DNA of 12,843 nt, from positions 1-12,843 of the forward strand of contig UZAN01057420.1 in assembly GCA_900618425.1 (NCBI GenBank), in the 5' to 3' direction. Shown piece after piece: positions 1-7,483 of this stretch. Positions within the stretch are counted from its first letter, which is position 1, and the number at the start of each line of letters is the position of its first letter. A model generated the notes under the pieces. It was given only the letters and a program-made list of their open reading frames with translations. It was not told the origin of the DNA and ran no database searches. The translations under genes were made by a program, and so were the position numbers. The DNA is from Echinostoma caproni (Eukaryota; Platyhelminthes; Trematoda; Plagiorchiida; Echinostomatidae).

Positions 1-1
1 T

Positions 2-511
2 CTCTAATACTATTCGCGTTTCATCCCGAACTTCGCCACAAAAGCCCAACCACTGTTTGCTGCTCATTCGACTGCGGAATAGAAATGGACTACCGAGTGT
101 GAACAAATTCTGCGAGGAAACGACTTGCGACCGTCAAGAGGAATCATTACCCACAAGATTGGTCAAGCTATAGTCGAGATAACTGATTGGACAGATGCAA
201 CGGTCCATCGACGCCATATCGAACAAATTCACTTCAACGAAACTCCGACTTCGACTGAAGACCTTGCCGAAGAAACCCAACAAAACCTGCCCTGTGATAC
301 GCCGTCAACATCTACTGAAGATCATACGCAACAGCCCCTTATTCAGGGAATGTCTACCCCACTAGCACTCCGACGACCAATCAGGAGAGCAAGCCAATTT
401 GACGAAGCTATTTTGAGGGAGGAGAGTTGTGGTGATCCAGGCCTACACGATGGCGCCTACCCTGGAGCGGCGCGTTACAGTTTCAGGACATTAGCGATCA
501 ATCAAGTTTGA
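2..511 (+). pseudogene. Gypsy pol remnant: RT/RNase H connection joined to integrase C-terminus
   Basis: Frame 2 reads YYSRFIPNF at 8-34 and KWTTECEQ at 83-106. This is the segment that links the reverse transcriptase thumb to RNase H in Gypsy pol. By about 115-135 the same frame reads GIITHKIGQAIVEI and then HRRHIEQIHF. That is the integrase C-terminal (GPY/F-like) region, followed by a low-complexity Thr/Ser/Glu tail. RNase H and the integrase zinc and catalytic domains are missing between them, which would normally take well over 1 kb, so an internal deletion with an in-frame junction near 107-130 is inferred. In-frame stops lie at 5-7 (TAA) and 80-82 (TAG). The frame runs past the start of the LTR to a stop at 509-511, as is common for Gypsy pol. 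There is no ATG start; codon 125 is TTG. It cannot encode a working integrase. Confidence 0.75.
414..427 (+). promoter_or_regulatory. Polypurine tract (plus-strand primer) before the 3' LTR
   Basis: The run GAGGGAGGAGAG is followed by one or two T residues and then TGTGGTGATCC. A purine run directly before a TGT start is the usual arrangement for the plus-strand primer and LTR edge of an LTR retrotransposon. The exact first LTR base is inferred. Confidence 0.65.
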
Positions 512-933
512 ATGTTGACGTCAATAGCACGTGCATAGCTTCTGAATACACGTCATTGGCCGATGGTGCCAGCCAATCCAAGACAATGCCGACAGAAGCA
601 AGATTATGCAAGCAGTGCTGCAATCCAATTGGTGGATGCCCAGGTAGCTAATAATCTTCTTTTGTACATATTATTTAATCACCTCTATTTCTTCCAATAC
701 ACGAACTACTTGCTGCCTGTCCTCTGGCCTTTTCCTCGCATCTCGTTCTTTTGGGACATTGCTTCTGCGATCCAGTCGTGATAGCCGATTATCGATTCGG
801 GTCCTGTGATTCCTATTGCGTGGTTGGTGTACCGAATTCCGTGCGTATCACTGCTACTAATTCTACAATCATTACACTCCTGCACCTACTAAAGTTATCT
901 CGAGTGGCCGTTGGTGGCGGTGAACATCTAACA
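428..933 (+). repeat. 3' LTR of the Gypsy-like element
   Basis: The proposed LTR of about 506 bp starts TGTGGTGATCC and ends ACATCTAACA, giving short TGT...ACA inverted ends. The left edge is set by the polypurine tract. The right edge is set by the point where minus-strand CR1-like coding sequence becomes readable (about 934). There is no second LTR copy in the window to compare, so both edges are inferred. Open frames at 563-781 and 751-957 lie inside or across the LTR and look like chance frames. Confidence 0.6.
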
Positions 934-2235
934 GGCTGTCCGCTTTCTACTCAGTAATTTAGCTAACCGTCGAGATCACCACTGAGGCTTATTGTGTCTG
1001 CCATGCAAACGCAATGGGGCAAAGGCGTCGGCCAACGTGATAAGGTCCTTTTTTATTCGGTCCCAAGTGTCGTGGACATCTGTCACTTACTCCGGCCATT
1101 GAAGATGTGACGCGGCCAAGAGGAGACCTTCAGTGTCTAATGCTTTGTAGGAGTGCTAGGGTTCTAGCCTCGGAGCGCGTAGACGACAGACATAACGGAA
1201 ACGAATAGTCGCGTGATTCTTATTATATTTTCACGATTTCATTCGCACCCTTGGTAAATACCAGGTCCAGGATGTTGGGGGGGGAAGGGGGTTACCTGGT
1301 TTCCATCTTGTTGGGTGCTTGATGCGCCATATCAGGACTGAATTGAGCACAATGTCAAGCAACTTCTTTCTGAAGCTGCGTTTTCCGTCGGCTGATCAAT
1401 ATCAGGAGAGTTTATATCGCCCAAAAACCCTGTTGGTGTGTCTCGGTACTCGCCTGAGGAAGTGATCATCTTATCATCCTCCTCTGTGAAGGATCGAGGA
1501 CTATGCTATGTGCAAACGGCTGCTATTTTACTAAGAGGCTGTTTTAGAAAGCACCCAGTGGATTGCGTGTTCGCTGTCCCCATGTTGGTTATGGCTACTT
1601 GTGTTAGGTGTTCCGCTACGAGTATTAGTGAACGGCCGCCGATGCTACCGTCAGTGCGATTACATCGATAAGCCAAAACATCTGATGGGTGTAATCCTGT
1701 AGTGTTGAGGTCTGGTTTCAGCCACGTTTCAGTGACTGCTATGCAAGCGGCCATCTCTGCTTCTGCTAGTATATCGGGCCACTTGTTCATTACGCTGCAG
1801 GCATTGGTGCAGAGAACATCTAATGTCAGCATCGTGTGTTCCCTTGGCGGTAAAAGACTGCACCCAGGACTTATGGCCGGGTGCCCGTCAACTGCTTTTT
1901 ATCTCGGTTGTAGAGTCCTTCCTATATGGACTCCCGCGGACTGAGTTTACAGCAGCTGAAGGCTTCGCATTCGGCGTGGCTGTTTCGGTATCGAAATGGT
2001 CTAACAAAGATGCCGATTCATTTGTGGAGGAACCCGGTTTTCGAGAATTACGGCTCGGTGAAACCTTTGGAGTGAAACTTTGTCCCCTTATGATCAGTCT
2101 CCTGGCGCTGCCTGGTGAAGGTGGTGGTACAGAAGGTACACTCTTCCAGCTATTCGCGTAATCAGGAGCTATGGTGATCTTGCCCTCTGTCAAGAGCTGC
2201 GCGTGGCCTGCTGCTGCCAACATAGCATTCCAGTA
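934..2235 (-). pseudogene. Copy B ORF1 end, endonuclease and linker (broken)
   Basis: The minus strand first shows MLAAAGHAQLLTEGK (about 2223-2179), the counterpart of MLAASASVRRLTED in copy A. A spacer follows, then an endonuclease start with VLCTNACSVMNK (about 1817-1782). The catalytic-type motif TETWLKPD lies at about 1711-1734, GDINSPDID (usual form GDFNAP) at about 1396-1423, and LDLVFTKG at about 1246-1270. A degraded NHATIRF stands where SDH is expected. The linker reads TWDRIKKDLITLADAFAP (about 1013-1068) and then HNKPQW. Several frame changes and stops break it, including a TGA directly after HNKPQW and a frame change between about 1505 and 1427. AP endonucleases of this type nick the target DNA for target-primed reverse transcription; this copy could not do so. 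Confidence 0.7.
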
Positions 2236-2260
2236 TCTAGGGTTTTAGAATTTAAGACTT
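934..2260 (-). mobile_element. CR1-like non-LTR retrotransposon, copy B
   Basis: Reading the minus strand from about 2240 downwards there is the end of an ORF1-like segment, an AP-endonuclease domain, and the linker that leads towards RT. The copy is cut off at the Gypsy LTR edge (934), so its RT and 3' end are not in the window. It starts inside ORF1, which fits the usual 5' truncation of non-LTR copies. Its endonuclease and linker wording closely resembles copy A, so the two belong to the same or a sister family. Confidence 0.7.
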
Positions 2261-2264
2261 CAAG

Positions 2265-3313
2265 ACTATCAGCGAAGCGACAGCCGTTCAGCCACAATGT
2301 CTAGCAGATTGGTAATGCAAAATCATCTTTATTGAAACCGTGTTGATCTTCCGCCAACAGGTCGTATTGAGTGAGGTAGCTAGCCATCTTATCCCGGATT
2401 AATCTTCCCATGACCTTCAGGATCACAGAGAGTTAGCTGACCGGTCTATAGTTGGTGGGCAGCTCCCTGTGGCCTCCTTTTTGGATGGAGGTCACAGCAG
2501 CAACTTTCCAGTTCTGTGGCAAAGTGGCTGCCACCATGGACTGATTGAACAGGCGAGCTAAGGGGGCTTTCAGGATACTCTCTAGAGGCCAAAGCAGTTT
2601 CGGGTGGATTTCATCCGGATGCGTCGCTTTGCCCCTGTCCAGACTTCCCAGGGTCTTCACCATATCCTCTGGTAGGAAAATAATTTCTTTCATCAGCGTG
2701 GATCCTGCTATCTGGCTAATGGGTCGCAGAACGCCCCCATTCTTCGTGTGTACACTCTGAAAGTGCTCACAAAAGGCGATGACCTTTTGGGAGTGTGTCG
2801 CTGCGAGGATGTCGTCCTTCTGTCTGATACAGCCTACTGCTTCCCTTGTAGTCGACTTAGACTGGACGTACCCATAAAAGGCCTTGAGGAGCTCTTTGCT
2901 TTATTGGCCAGAGAAAGCTCAAAAGCTCTTTTGGCATCCAAGGGGATGCGTTCGAAAGACTTCCGCTCTTGCAAGTACTGTAGGTGCCTTAGATGCCGAA
3001 CTGTGGCACAGAGTCGCTGCCACGCGGCCCACTTTCTAACCAGGGCTCTTTTCATTCGAGTGGACCACCAAGATGGGGTGGTCCTTGACCTAACGGGACA
3101 CAGAGGTGCGAAACTATTGGTGAGAGTCAGCAGTTTATCCTTGATCAAGTCCCACGAGTCTACAATCCCATAGTTTATAATAATATTAATAAGTGTATAT
3201 TTCACGGAGCCCCGTGAAGCATGCATAGGCATGATCAGATGTTCAACATAATCTTCCGTAGGGGAGAAGCCCAAAAGGACCAGACCATGGTCTGAGTCGC
3301 AGCCAGGAGACAT
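2265..3313 (-). pseudogene. Copy A linker and N-terminal reverse transcriptase remnant
   Basis: The minus strand gives SWDLIKDKLLTLTNSFAP (about 3155-3102), SWWSTRMKRALVRKWAAW (about 3075-3022) and a basic, helical linker that ends near 2834. The start of the RT follows (2433-2693): LGSLDRGKATHPDEIHPKLL, then LPQNWKVAAVTSIQKGG and NYRPVS (about 2453-2436). After a stop (TAA) it reads VILKVMGRLIRDKMASYL and AEDQHGF. A frame change then brings CITNLLDI just before the sequence stops matching, near 2262-2290. Palm motifs with the catalytic aspartates are absent. The full RT would need at least another 1.2 kb. Confidence 0.75.
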
Positions 3314-4166
3314 TCTGTATTCATACGTCGGTTACGTCAGCGTGATTTCGCTTGAGAGGGGGAAGAGCACAGCCGTACTGGCACCGGATATTCGCATGGT
3401 TACTTCTGCCGATCGGTACACCTATAGCAGTGTTCTCGATGTCGTTCCTGTTTTTGGTAAACACAAGATCTATGGTGCTAGGGGAGTTGCCCAGCCGCCA
3501 CTGAGTGGGATTGGGGACGCACTGACTAAGCTCCAATTCTTGGATCACCCCCCAGTAGCTCATCCCCAAAGCTACCCACTGGCGCATACTCTATCTCCCA
3601 TTCGATCTCAGGTGCATTGAAATCCCCCAGGACAAGAGCCATTCTTGCCCGAGTTGCTGTGTGCCGGAGAAGATCTATCAGTAACACATTTTCATCGATA
3701 TCTGCGCTTGGGCTACGATGAATACACAGTACTGCTAATTTTACTCCTGGAAGCTGGATTACGCACCCGGCAGCCTGAATGTTCCCTGTGCACAGGGCCG
3801 TCTGAGGAAAATGGTTCGCCACAAGCAGTAGAGCAGCACCACTCCCATCCTATCCCCTGGACGGTAGCAGCAATGATCCTGGAATCCTGGTGGGCAGAAA
3901 CCTACAATACAAAACTTAGACCTGAGCCAAGTCTCAGTTATGCCAAGGCAGTGCGTTTAGTCAGCCTCAGCCTGGAGCTCGGCTTACTTGTTCATTTGGC
4001 TACAGATGTTAGTGTAGTAAACGCTGACAGCCTGCGCCCTTAGATCTCTCATTGCTTTTAAGGGGTTGCACCCGAGAGTTGCTCCGAGTGACCTTCGAGA
4101 TTCTACCTCGGGTCTAGTGGTGTGGGTCCTCCACCATTTCGTGGTCCACATGTCCGAAAGATCCAT
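3230..4166 (-). pseudogene. Copy A AP endonuclease domain (broken)
   Basis: The domain starts with AVSVYYTNICSQMNK (about 4033-3984), the usual 'YTNARSL.NK' opening. Next comes a badly decayed first third that contains several stops. The middle part is open (3526-3822), with GSGAALLLVANHF just upstream and LVLGDFNAPEIEWE at about 3640-3597. The C-terminal third is in another frame: STIDLVFTKNRNDIEN (about 3480-3433), then GRSNHANI where GxSDH is usual. A second SDH-containing stretch (SPGCDSDHGLVLLGF) follows in a third frame at about 3310-3266. Either of the two could be the true SDH position. At least three frames must be combined to read the domain, so it is dead. Confidence 0.65.
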
Positions 4167-4174
4167 CTCTCAGA

Positions 4175-4640
4175 TCAGGCCAGGGTGCTGGAGTCATTTT
4201 TCTCGTCGAATTCTGGTGCTTCACTCTCGCTGCGTGAACGGACAGAAGCTTGGTGCCAAACTCTTGCTTGCAACTGGGTAGCGTCATTGTGTTGTGATCG
4301 CGAGGGTAGTCCGGCCATATGATCTTCGGTCAACCTCCTCACACTGGCGGAAGCTGCCAGCATCAAGTCCCTGTGCCTTGGGTTATGAAGCTCGACAAGG
4401 GTCGGCCTAGGTGGTAAAGCTCTAGGTGCTCGTTGGTCGCCCAGCCACTTCCCTAGTTGCAGTACTAGCTTGATCTGCATCTCTGAGGGGATCTGAGTGA
4501 GCCGGATTATGTTCTTACCTGATGTAGTAGCGCTTGCCTGCGGCTACGAGTTACTCGATAAAACGGCTCTGGGATGCCCCTGATAACAACGTTCGGATTT
4601 ATGCCAAAGGATGCTAGTCCGAGCCTTCAGCCTATGCCGG
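4175..4640 (-). pseudogene. Copy A ORF1-like RNA-binding protein remnant
   Basis: The minus strand reads NVVIRGIPEPF (about 4597-4562). After one frame change it reads IIRLTQIPSEMQIKLVLQ, then LGKWLGDQRAPR, then PTLVELHNPRHRDLMLAA (to about 4355), followed by a hydrophilic tail that ends in a stop at 4175. This order (VI.GIPE, a helical stretch, .LGKW, RP..VEF, an LAA helix) resembles the RRM-like segment of CR1/L1-type ORF1 proteins, which bind element RNA. The resemblance is from pattern memory and not from a search. At least one frameshift and an in-frame stop near 4545 break it. It lies directly 5' of the endonuclease remnant, as expected for ORF1 or for an N-terminal domain fused to it. 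Confidence 0.5.
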
Positions 4641-4696
4641 GAGCACCTTAGGCTGGTTGTTAGTTCGGGTAGCTTCGCAATGGCCACCTCGTGAGC

Positions 4697-4830
4697 ACAG
4701 GACTAATAATGGCCACGGTCAATGTAGCGTCCAGATTTCTTCCGGCAGTATGCTCACAAAGTGTGCACCGACCACTGCGAATTGCCTTCTGTACGGCGTC
4801 GTTGCCGAAAAAGAAAGGAAAACGCTCGTC
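4697..4830 (-). repeat. 3' UTR of copy C, shared with fragment F
   Basis: The 134 bp after the copy C stop codon have no open frame of note. The part at 4698-4756 lines up with 7384-7442 at about three quarters identity by eye, including CAGGACTA, TGGCCAC and AGCGTCCAGA. This identifies 7361-7483 as a second, 3'-only copy of the same or a sister family. Confidence 0.65.
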
Positions 4831-7187
4831 TCATTTCAGCTCATTTGCGAACAAGGGACATGCGTCATGAAGGCGTTCCATAGTACATTGAAGATTCTTC
4901 TCTGGAAATAGCTCCAGCCATCGCTCATCCAGAGCGAGCTTAAATGCAGTCATGCTCCCTAAATCTACTACTTCTTTTGGAAGCCGGTTCCAACTGTTCA
5001 CTACTCTGTTGCTGAAGAAGCTGGATCTAACAACCAGGTTGCAAAACTGCTTATGTAATTTGTACCCATTCCCTCTAGTTCCTTGCTGGATAGCCTTCTA
5101 GAATATGCCCTCTTTTCTTACTCCCGAGAGTCCCTTCACAGTCTTAAAGGTCTCCAGTAACTCTCCCCTTAGTCTTCTTCTTACTAGCGAGAAGAATTCC
5201 AAATCTTTTAATCTGTCTTGGTATGACTTACCTTTTTGACCTTCACTCATTCGGGTGGCTACTCCTTTAACTTGCTCTAAATAGGCTGCGTCCTTTTTGA
5301 AGAAGGGTGCCCAAGCCTACACACAGTACTTCAAGTGCAGTCTAGATACGGCTTTTTACCGGGGGAGGAATACGGAAGGTTTGCGACACGGTAGTACTGA
5401 CTTGAGCCTGAACAGGTCACTTGTCGCCCTTGCCGCAGCCAGTACATACTGGTTCTCCCAGCGGAAATCTGCGGCCATCGATATTCCTAAGTCTCTGCTG
5501 GTTCTTACAATCCCTTCGGTGAAATCCCGTTCACCTGGTTGGATTGACAATTGGTCATCAGCACGCGAAGGTAAATTACTTTTCCCTGCATTCTTTGGGA
5601 GCTCACAAACTGTTCCCAATCCGTTGCTCTATGCAGGTCATCCTGCAAATGCTGCCGACTGGCTACTCCACAATCTTGACATCATCTGCAAAGAGGAAAC
5701 ATGGCGAACGCAGGATGGAAACCAAGTCGTCTATAAAAATGAGGAACAGTAAGGTACCAAGCACTGAGCCCTGGGTCACTCCACTAGTGAGTATGTCTTC
5801 GGCAGATACTTTGTCTCCAATAATCACGTAAAGCGTCCGGTCGGTCGGGAATTCCCTGATCCAGATATATATTTCCCGGCAATCTCCTTGTGTTTAAGCT
5901 TATCTATCAGCAATCTGTGGTTGGCGGAAACAAAAGCTTTGCAGAAGTCTAAATAACTGAATTCCACAGTTTTACCCTCATCTAACATCTAGGATACCTC
6001 ATCTTAGAAACACAGTAAGTTAGAGAAGGATGATCTACCCTTGGTAAACCCATGCTGTTGATCAAAAAGAAGCGAATTTCGGAGTAAATGTTGTGCCATA
6101 TGCGTCCTCATTATACTTTCTAGGCGCTCGCACAATATACTCGTTAGGACCACCGGCCTGTACTTCTTAATCTGCGATTGTTCTCCTCCCTTGTAAATGG
6201 CAATAATTGTAACTGTTTCCTAGTCCCTCGGTAGCTTACCCTGATATAAGCTGGCTTCCTATAACTCCCTTTGCGGTCCCGCTACTATATTGTGACCGGC
6301 TTCACGATTGCCGAGTGGATTCCATCGGGCCCTGAAGACTTAATTATGTTCAGCTCAGCTAATATCCGATGAAAGGCTTCCAAAGACACATAAGTATTCT
6401 TTATTTCCTTTGTTGGGAGGGGGCAAGATCCAGTAGTGCTAGGTCGCCGCGATCTACTCTGTGCACACTACTGAAGTATGTGCAGAAGGCATCTACATTT
6501 TCCTGGTCATCGATAACTGTCCCATGTTTGAAATGTAGACGTCCCATCATCATTTTTTATTAGGGCACTTGGCTTGAGTGCAACTGTAGTAGCGTTTCAG
6601 CTCCTTTTTGGCACGACTGGCTAGTTTCACCTCAAAGTCCCTTTCACCATTTCTAATGAGCGAGTTTGCTTCGTTACGATGCCCCGTGTACTGTCTCTCA
6701 GCCATCTGGGACCTCAAATTTGGAAAACCTTTCCAGATTAGATTTCTGCGTTCAGTCGCTCTATCTACAGCAGCGTGCTTCTATGGTGGTTTCTTCCTTG
6801 AACCTCTGTGTGTTACTGGAGCAAACTTATCTTGGAGGTTCACCAGGTGGTTTCTTATTATATGCCAGCATTCCTCTACGTCAGCGTGCTGCTCCGAACT
6901 ATACCAACGCAATCGAGCTACCTTAGCTCGGAGTAGATTAACATCCATCCTCCTAAAGTTCTTACCCGTCCTCACACGAGGCCCAGGTAGTTTCAGCAAA
7001 TTTTCATCTTGATGATTACCTTTGCCGATAGAAGAGAGGTAATCTAGACTTTGTCCTTCTTCCTCCTGCGCTAAGATGATCAGGTTCAGCAGCGACTGTT
7101 GCTGGCATTATCGAAACCTTCCCTTCCGCGTGCTGATAAAGGGTCCGGAAATGAATCCATCCGGGGTAGCTTCCGCCTGAATGTCGA
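4831..7187 (-). pseudogene. Copy C endonuclease C-terminus, linker and full reverse transcriptase (broken)
   Basis: Order on the minus strand: QQQSLLNLIILAQEEEG (about 7115-7065) and DYLSSIGKGNHQ, where SDH is usual; FRRMDVNLLRAKVARLRW; NLQDKFAPVTHRGSRKKPPW (to about 6778). RT follows with SSGPDGIH (about 6339-6316), LPR.ETVTIIAIYKGGE, KKYRPVVLTSI (about 6171-6139), QHGFTKGRSS (about 6061-6032), YLDFCKAF (about 5955-5932), GVTQGSVLGTLLF and FADD (5692-5681). The thumb and C-terminal region reads AWAPFFKKDAAYLEQVK, RRLRGDLLETFKTV, FFSNRVVNSWNRLPKEVV and WLELFPEKNLQ, ending at a TGA (4831-4833). Both aspartate-bearing palm motifs are kept, but the copy has at least five in-frame stops and several frameshifts. 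The RT would copy element RNA at the nicked target. This copy is dead. Confidence 0.8.
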
Positions 7188-7196
7188 GGACAGCTC
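7188..7196. repeat. Target-site duplication of insert E, left copy
   Basis: GGACAGCTC is repeated exactly at 7352-7360, and the bases on either side of the two copies differ. It lies directly beside the pentamer tail of insert E, as expected for target-primed insertion of a minus-strand element. Confidence 0.7.
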
Positions 7197-7229
7197 CTGA
7201 GTTCAGTTCAGTTCAGGTCAGGTCAGATC
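7197..7229 (-). repeat. Pentamer tail of insert E
   Basis: On the plus strand three TTCAG-type units are followed by two AGGTC-type units and a variant AGATC. On the minus strand this is a CTGAC/CTGAA pentamer run that forms the 3' end of E. Tails of simple repeats in place of poly(A) are known for CR1-clade elements. Confidence 0.65.
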
Positions 7230-7351
7230 ACAAAGGATGGCAAAGGCCTTCGCCAACCGAGAGTTCAGATTCTTACTCCAGGCGGAACCAACGTTCTTTC
7301 GGAGCCTCGACTTTTTGTCGACCATTTGAACACAGCTGATTTCTTCTTCCT
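7197..7351 (-). mobile_element. Insert E: 155-bp short retroposed element with pentamer tail
   Basis: The segment is bounded by the exact 9-bp repeat GGACAGCTC on both sides. On the minus strand it ends in a tail of CTGACCTGACC followed by CTGAACTGAACTGAACTCAG. Together these mark an insertion by target priming on the minus strand. The body has a small hairpin, TCGAC-AAAAA-GTCGA, near 7306-7320. A frame of about 41 codons is open on the minus strand but has no start that I recognise. It could be a very short 5'-truncated CR1-like copy or a SINE that uses a CR1-like tail. I see no clear RNA polymerase III A or B box. Confidence 0.65.
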
Positions 7352-7360
7352 GGACAGCTC
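7352..7360. repeat. Target-site duplication of insert E, right copy
   Basis: This is the second exact GGACAGCTC. It lies between the 5' end of insert E and the pentamer tail of fragment F at 7361-7379. Confidence 0.7.
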
Positions 7361-7379
7361 AAGTCAGGTCAGGTCAAGT
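7361..7379 (-). repeat. Pentamer tail of fragment F
   Basis: AAGTCAGGTCAGGTCAAGT on the plus strand, read as TGACC units on the minus strand. It closely resembles part of the tail of insert E. Confidence 0.6.
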
Positions 7380-7483
7380 TGCGCAGGACTATTAGTGGCC
7401 ACAGCCAATCGAGCGTCCAGAATTCCGCCGATGGTGCGCTCAACAGTTGATCAGTTTCTCCGTCTATCTGCATACAGAGAGAA
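7361..7483 (-). mobile_element. Fragment F: 3'-UTR-only CR1-like copy
   Basis: The body at 7384-7442 matches the 3' UTR of copy C (4698-4756). On the minus strand it ends in a pentamer tail, CTTGACCTGACCTGACTT (7361-7378). No coding sequence remains. The upper edge is set by a second, weaker tail-like string at 7484-7499 that belongs to copy D. It may instead be an internal part of copy D, but its likeness to the UTR of copy C favours a separate, strongly 5'-truncated copy. Confidence 0.55.

Larger units (their letters stand above)
1..933 (+). mobile_element. Ty3/Gypsy-like LTR retrotransposon, 3' end with internal deletion
   Basis: The parts seen, in order, are a short piece of the RT thumb and RNase H connection, an integrase C-terminal tail, a polypurine tract and a 3' LTR. 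The 5' LTR, gag, protease and most of pol are either left of the window or deleted. The element lies on the plus strand. Its right end abuts minus-strand CR1-like coding sequence that begins at about 934, so it most likely inserted into that older copy. Without the 5' LTR the target-site duplication cannot be checked. The assignment to Gypsy rather than another LTR group rests on the wording of the connection segment and of the integrase tail. Confidence 0.75.
2262..4695 (-). mobile_element. CR1-like non-LTR retrotransposon, copy A
   Basis: From about 4640 downwards on the minus strand the copy has an RRM-like ORF1 piece, an AP endonuclease, a linker and the first RT motifs. It stops being readable at about 2262-2290, in the middle of RT. 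Loss of the 3' part is not the usual pattern for a non-LTR copy. It is best explained by insertion of copy B, which begins right there, or by a deletion. The upper edge, near 4690, lies against the 3' UTR of copy C. Confidence 0.7.
4697..7187 (-). mobile_element. CR1-like non-LTR retrotransposon, copy C (5' truncated)
   Basis: This is the longest copy. On the minus strand it runs from the last part of the endonuclease through the linker and the complete RT to the C-terminal end and a short 3' UTR. Its 5' edge lies next to the 9-bp repeat at 7188-7196, and its 3' edge lies near 4697, where copy A begins. No pentamer tail like those at 7197-7229 and 7361-7379 is visible at its 3' end, so the tail may have been lost. 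Confidence 0.75.

Noticed and set aside
1823..2161. 112-codon plus-strand open frame
   Set aside because: It overlaps the minus-strand ORF1 end and spacer of copy B, and nothing in the product is recognised.
2748..3173. 141-codon plus-strand open frame
   Set aside because: It lies antisense to the copy A linker, whose minus-strand reading has clear retrotransposon motifs.
3645..4043. 132-codon plus-strand open frame
   Set aside because: It is antisense to the copy A endonuclease, and the protein has no recognisable motif.
5297..5752. 151-codon plus-strand open frame
   Set aside because: It is antisense to the copy C RT palm and C-terminal region; it has no motif of its own.
6608..7012. 134-codon plus-strand open frame
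   Set aside because: It is antisense to the copy C linker (minus-strand FRRMDVNLLRAK and NLQDKFAPVTHRG).
7197..7351. tRNA-derived SINE with polymerase III boxes
   Set aside because: I could not find an A box and a B box at plausible spacing. Insert E is therefore described only by its ends and tail.
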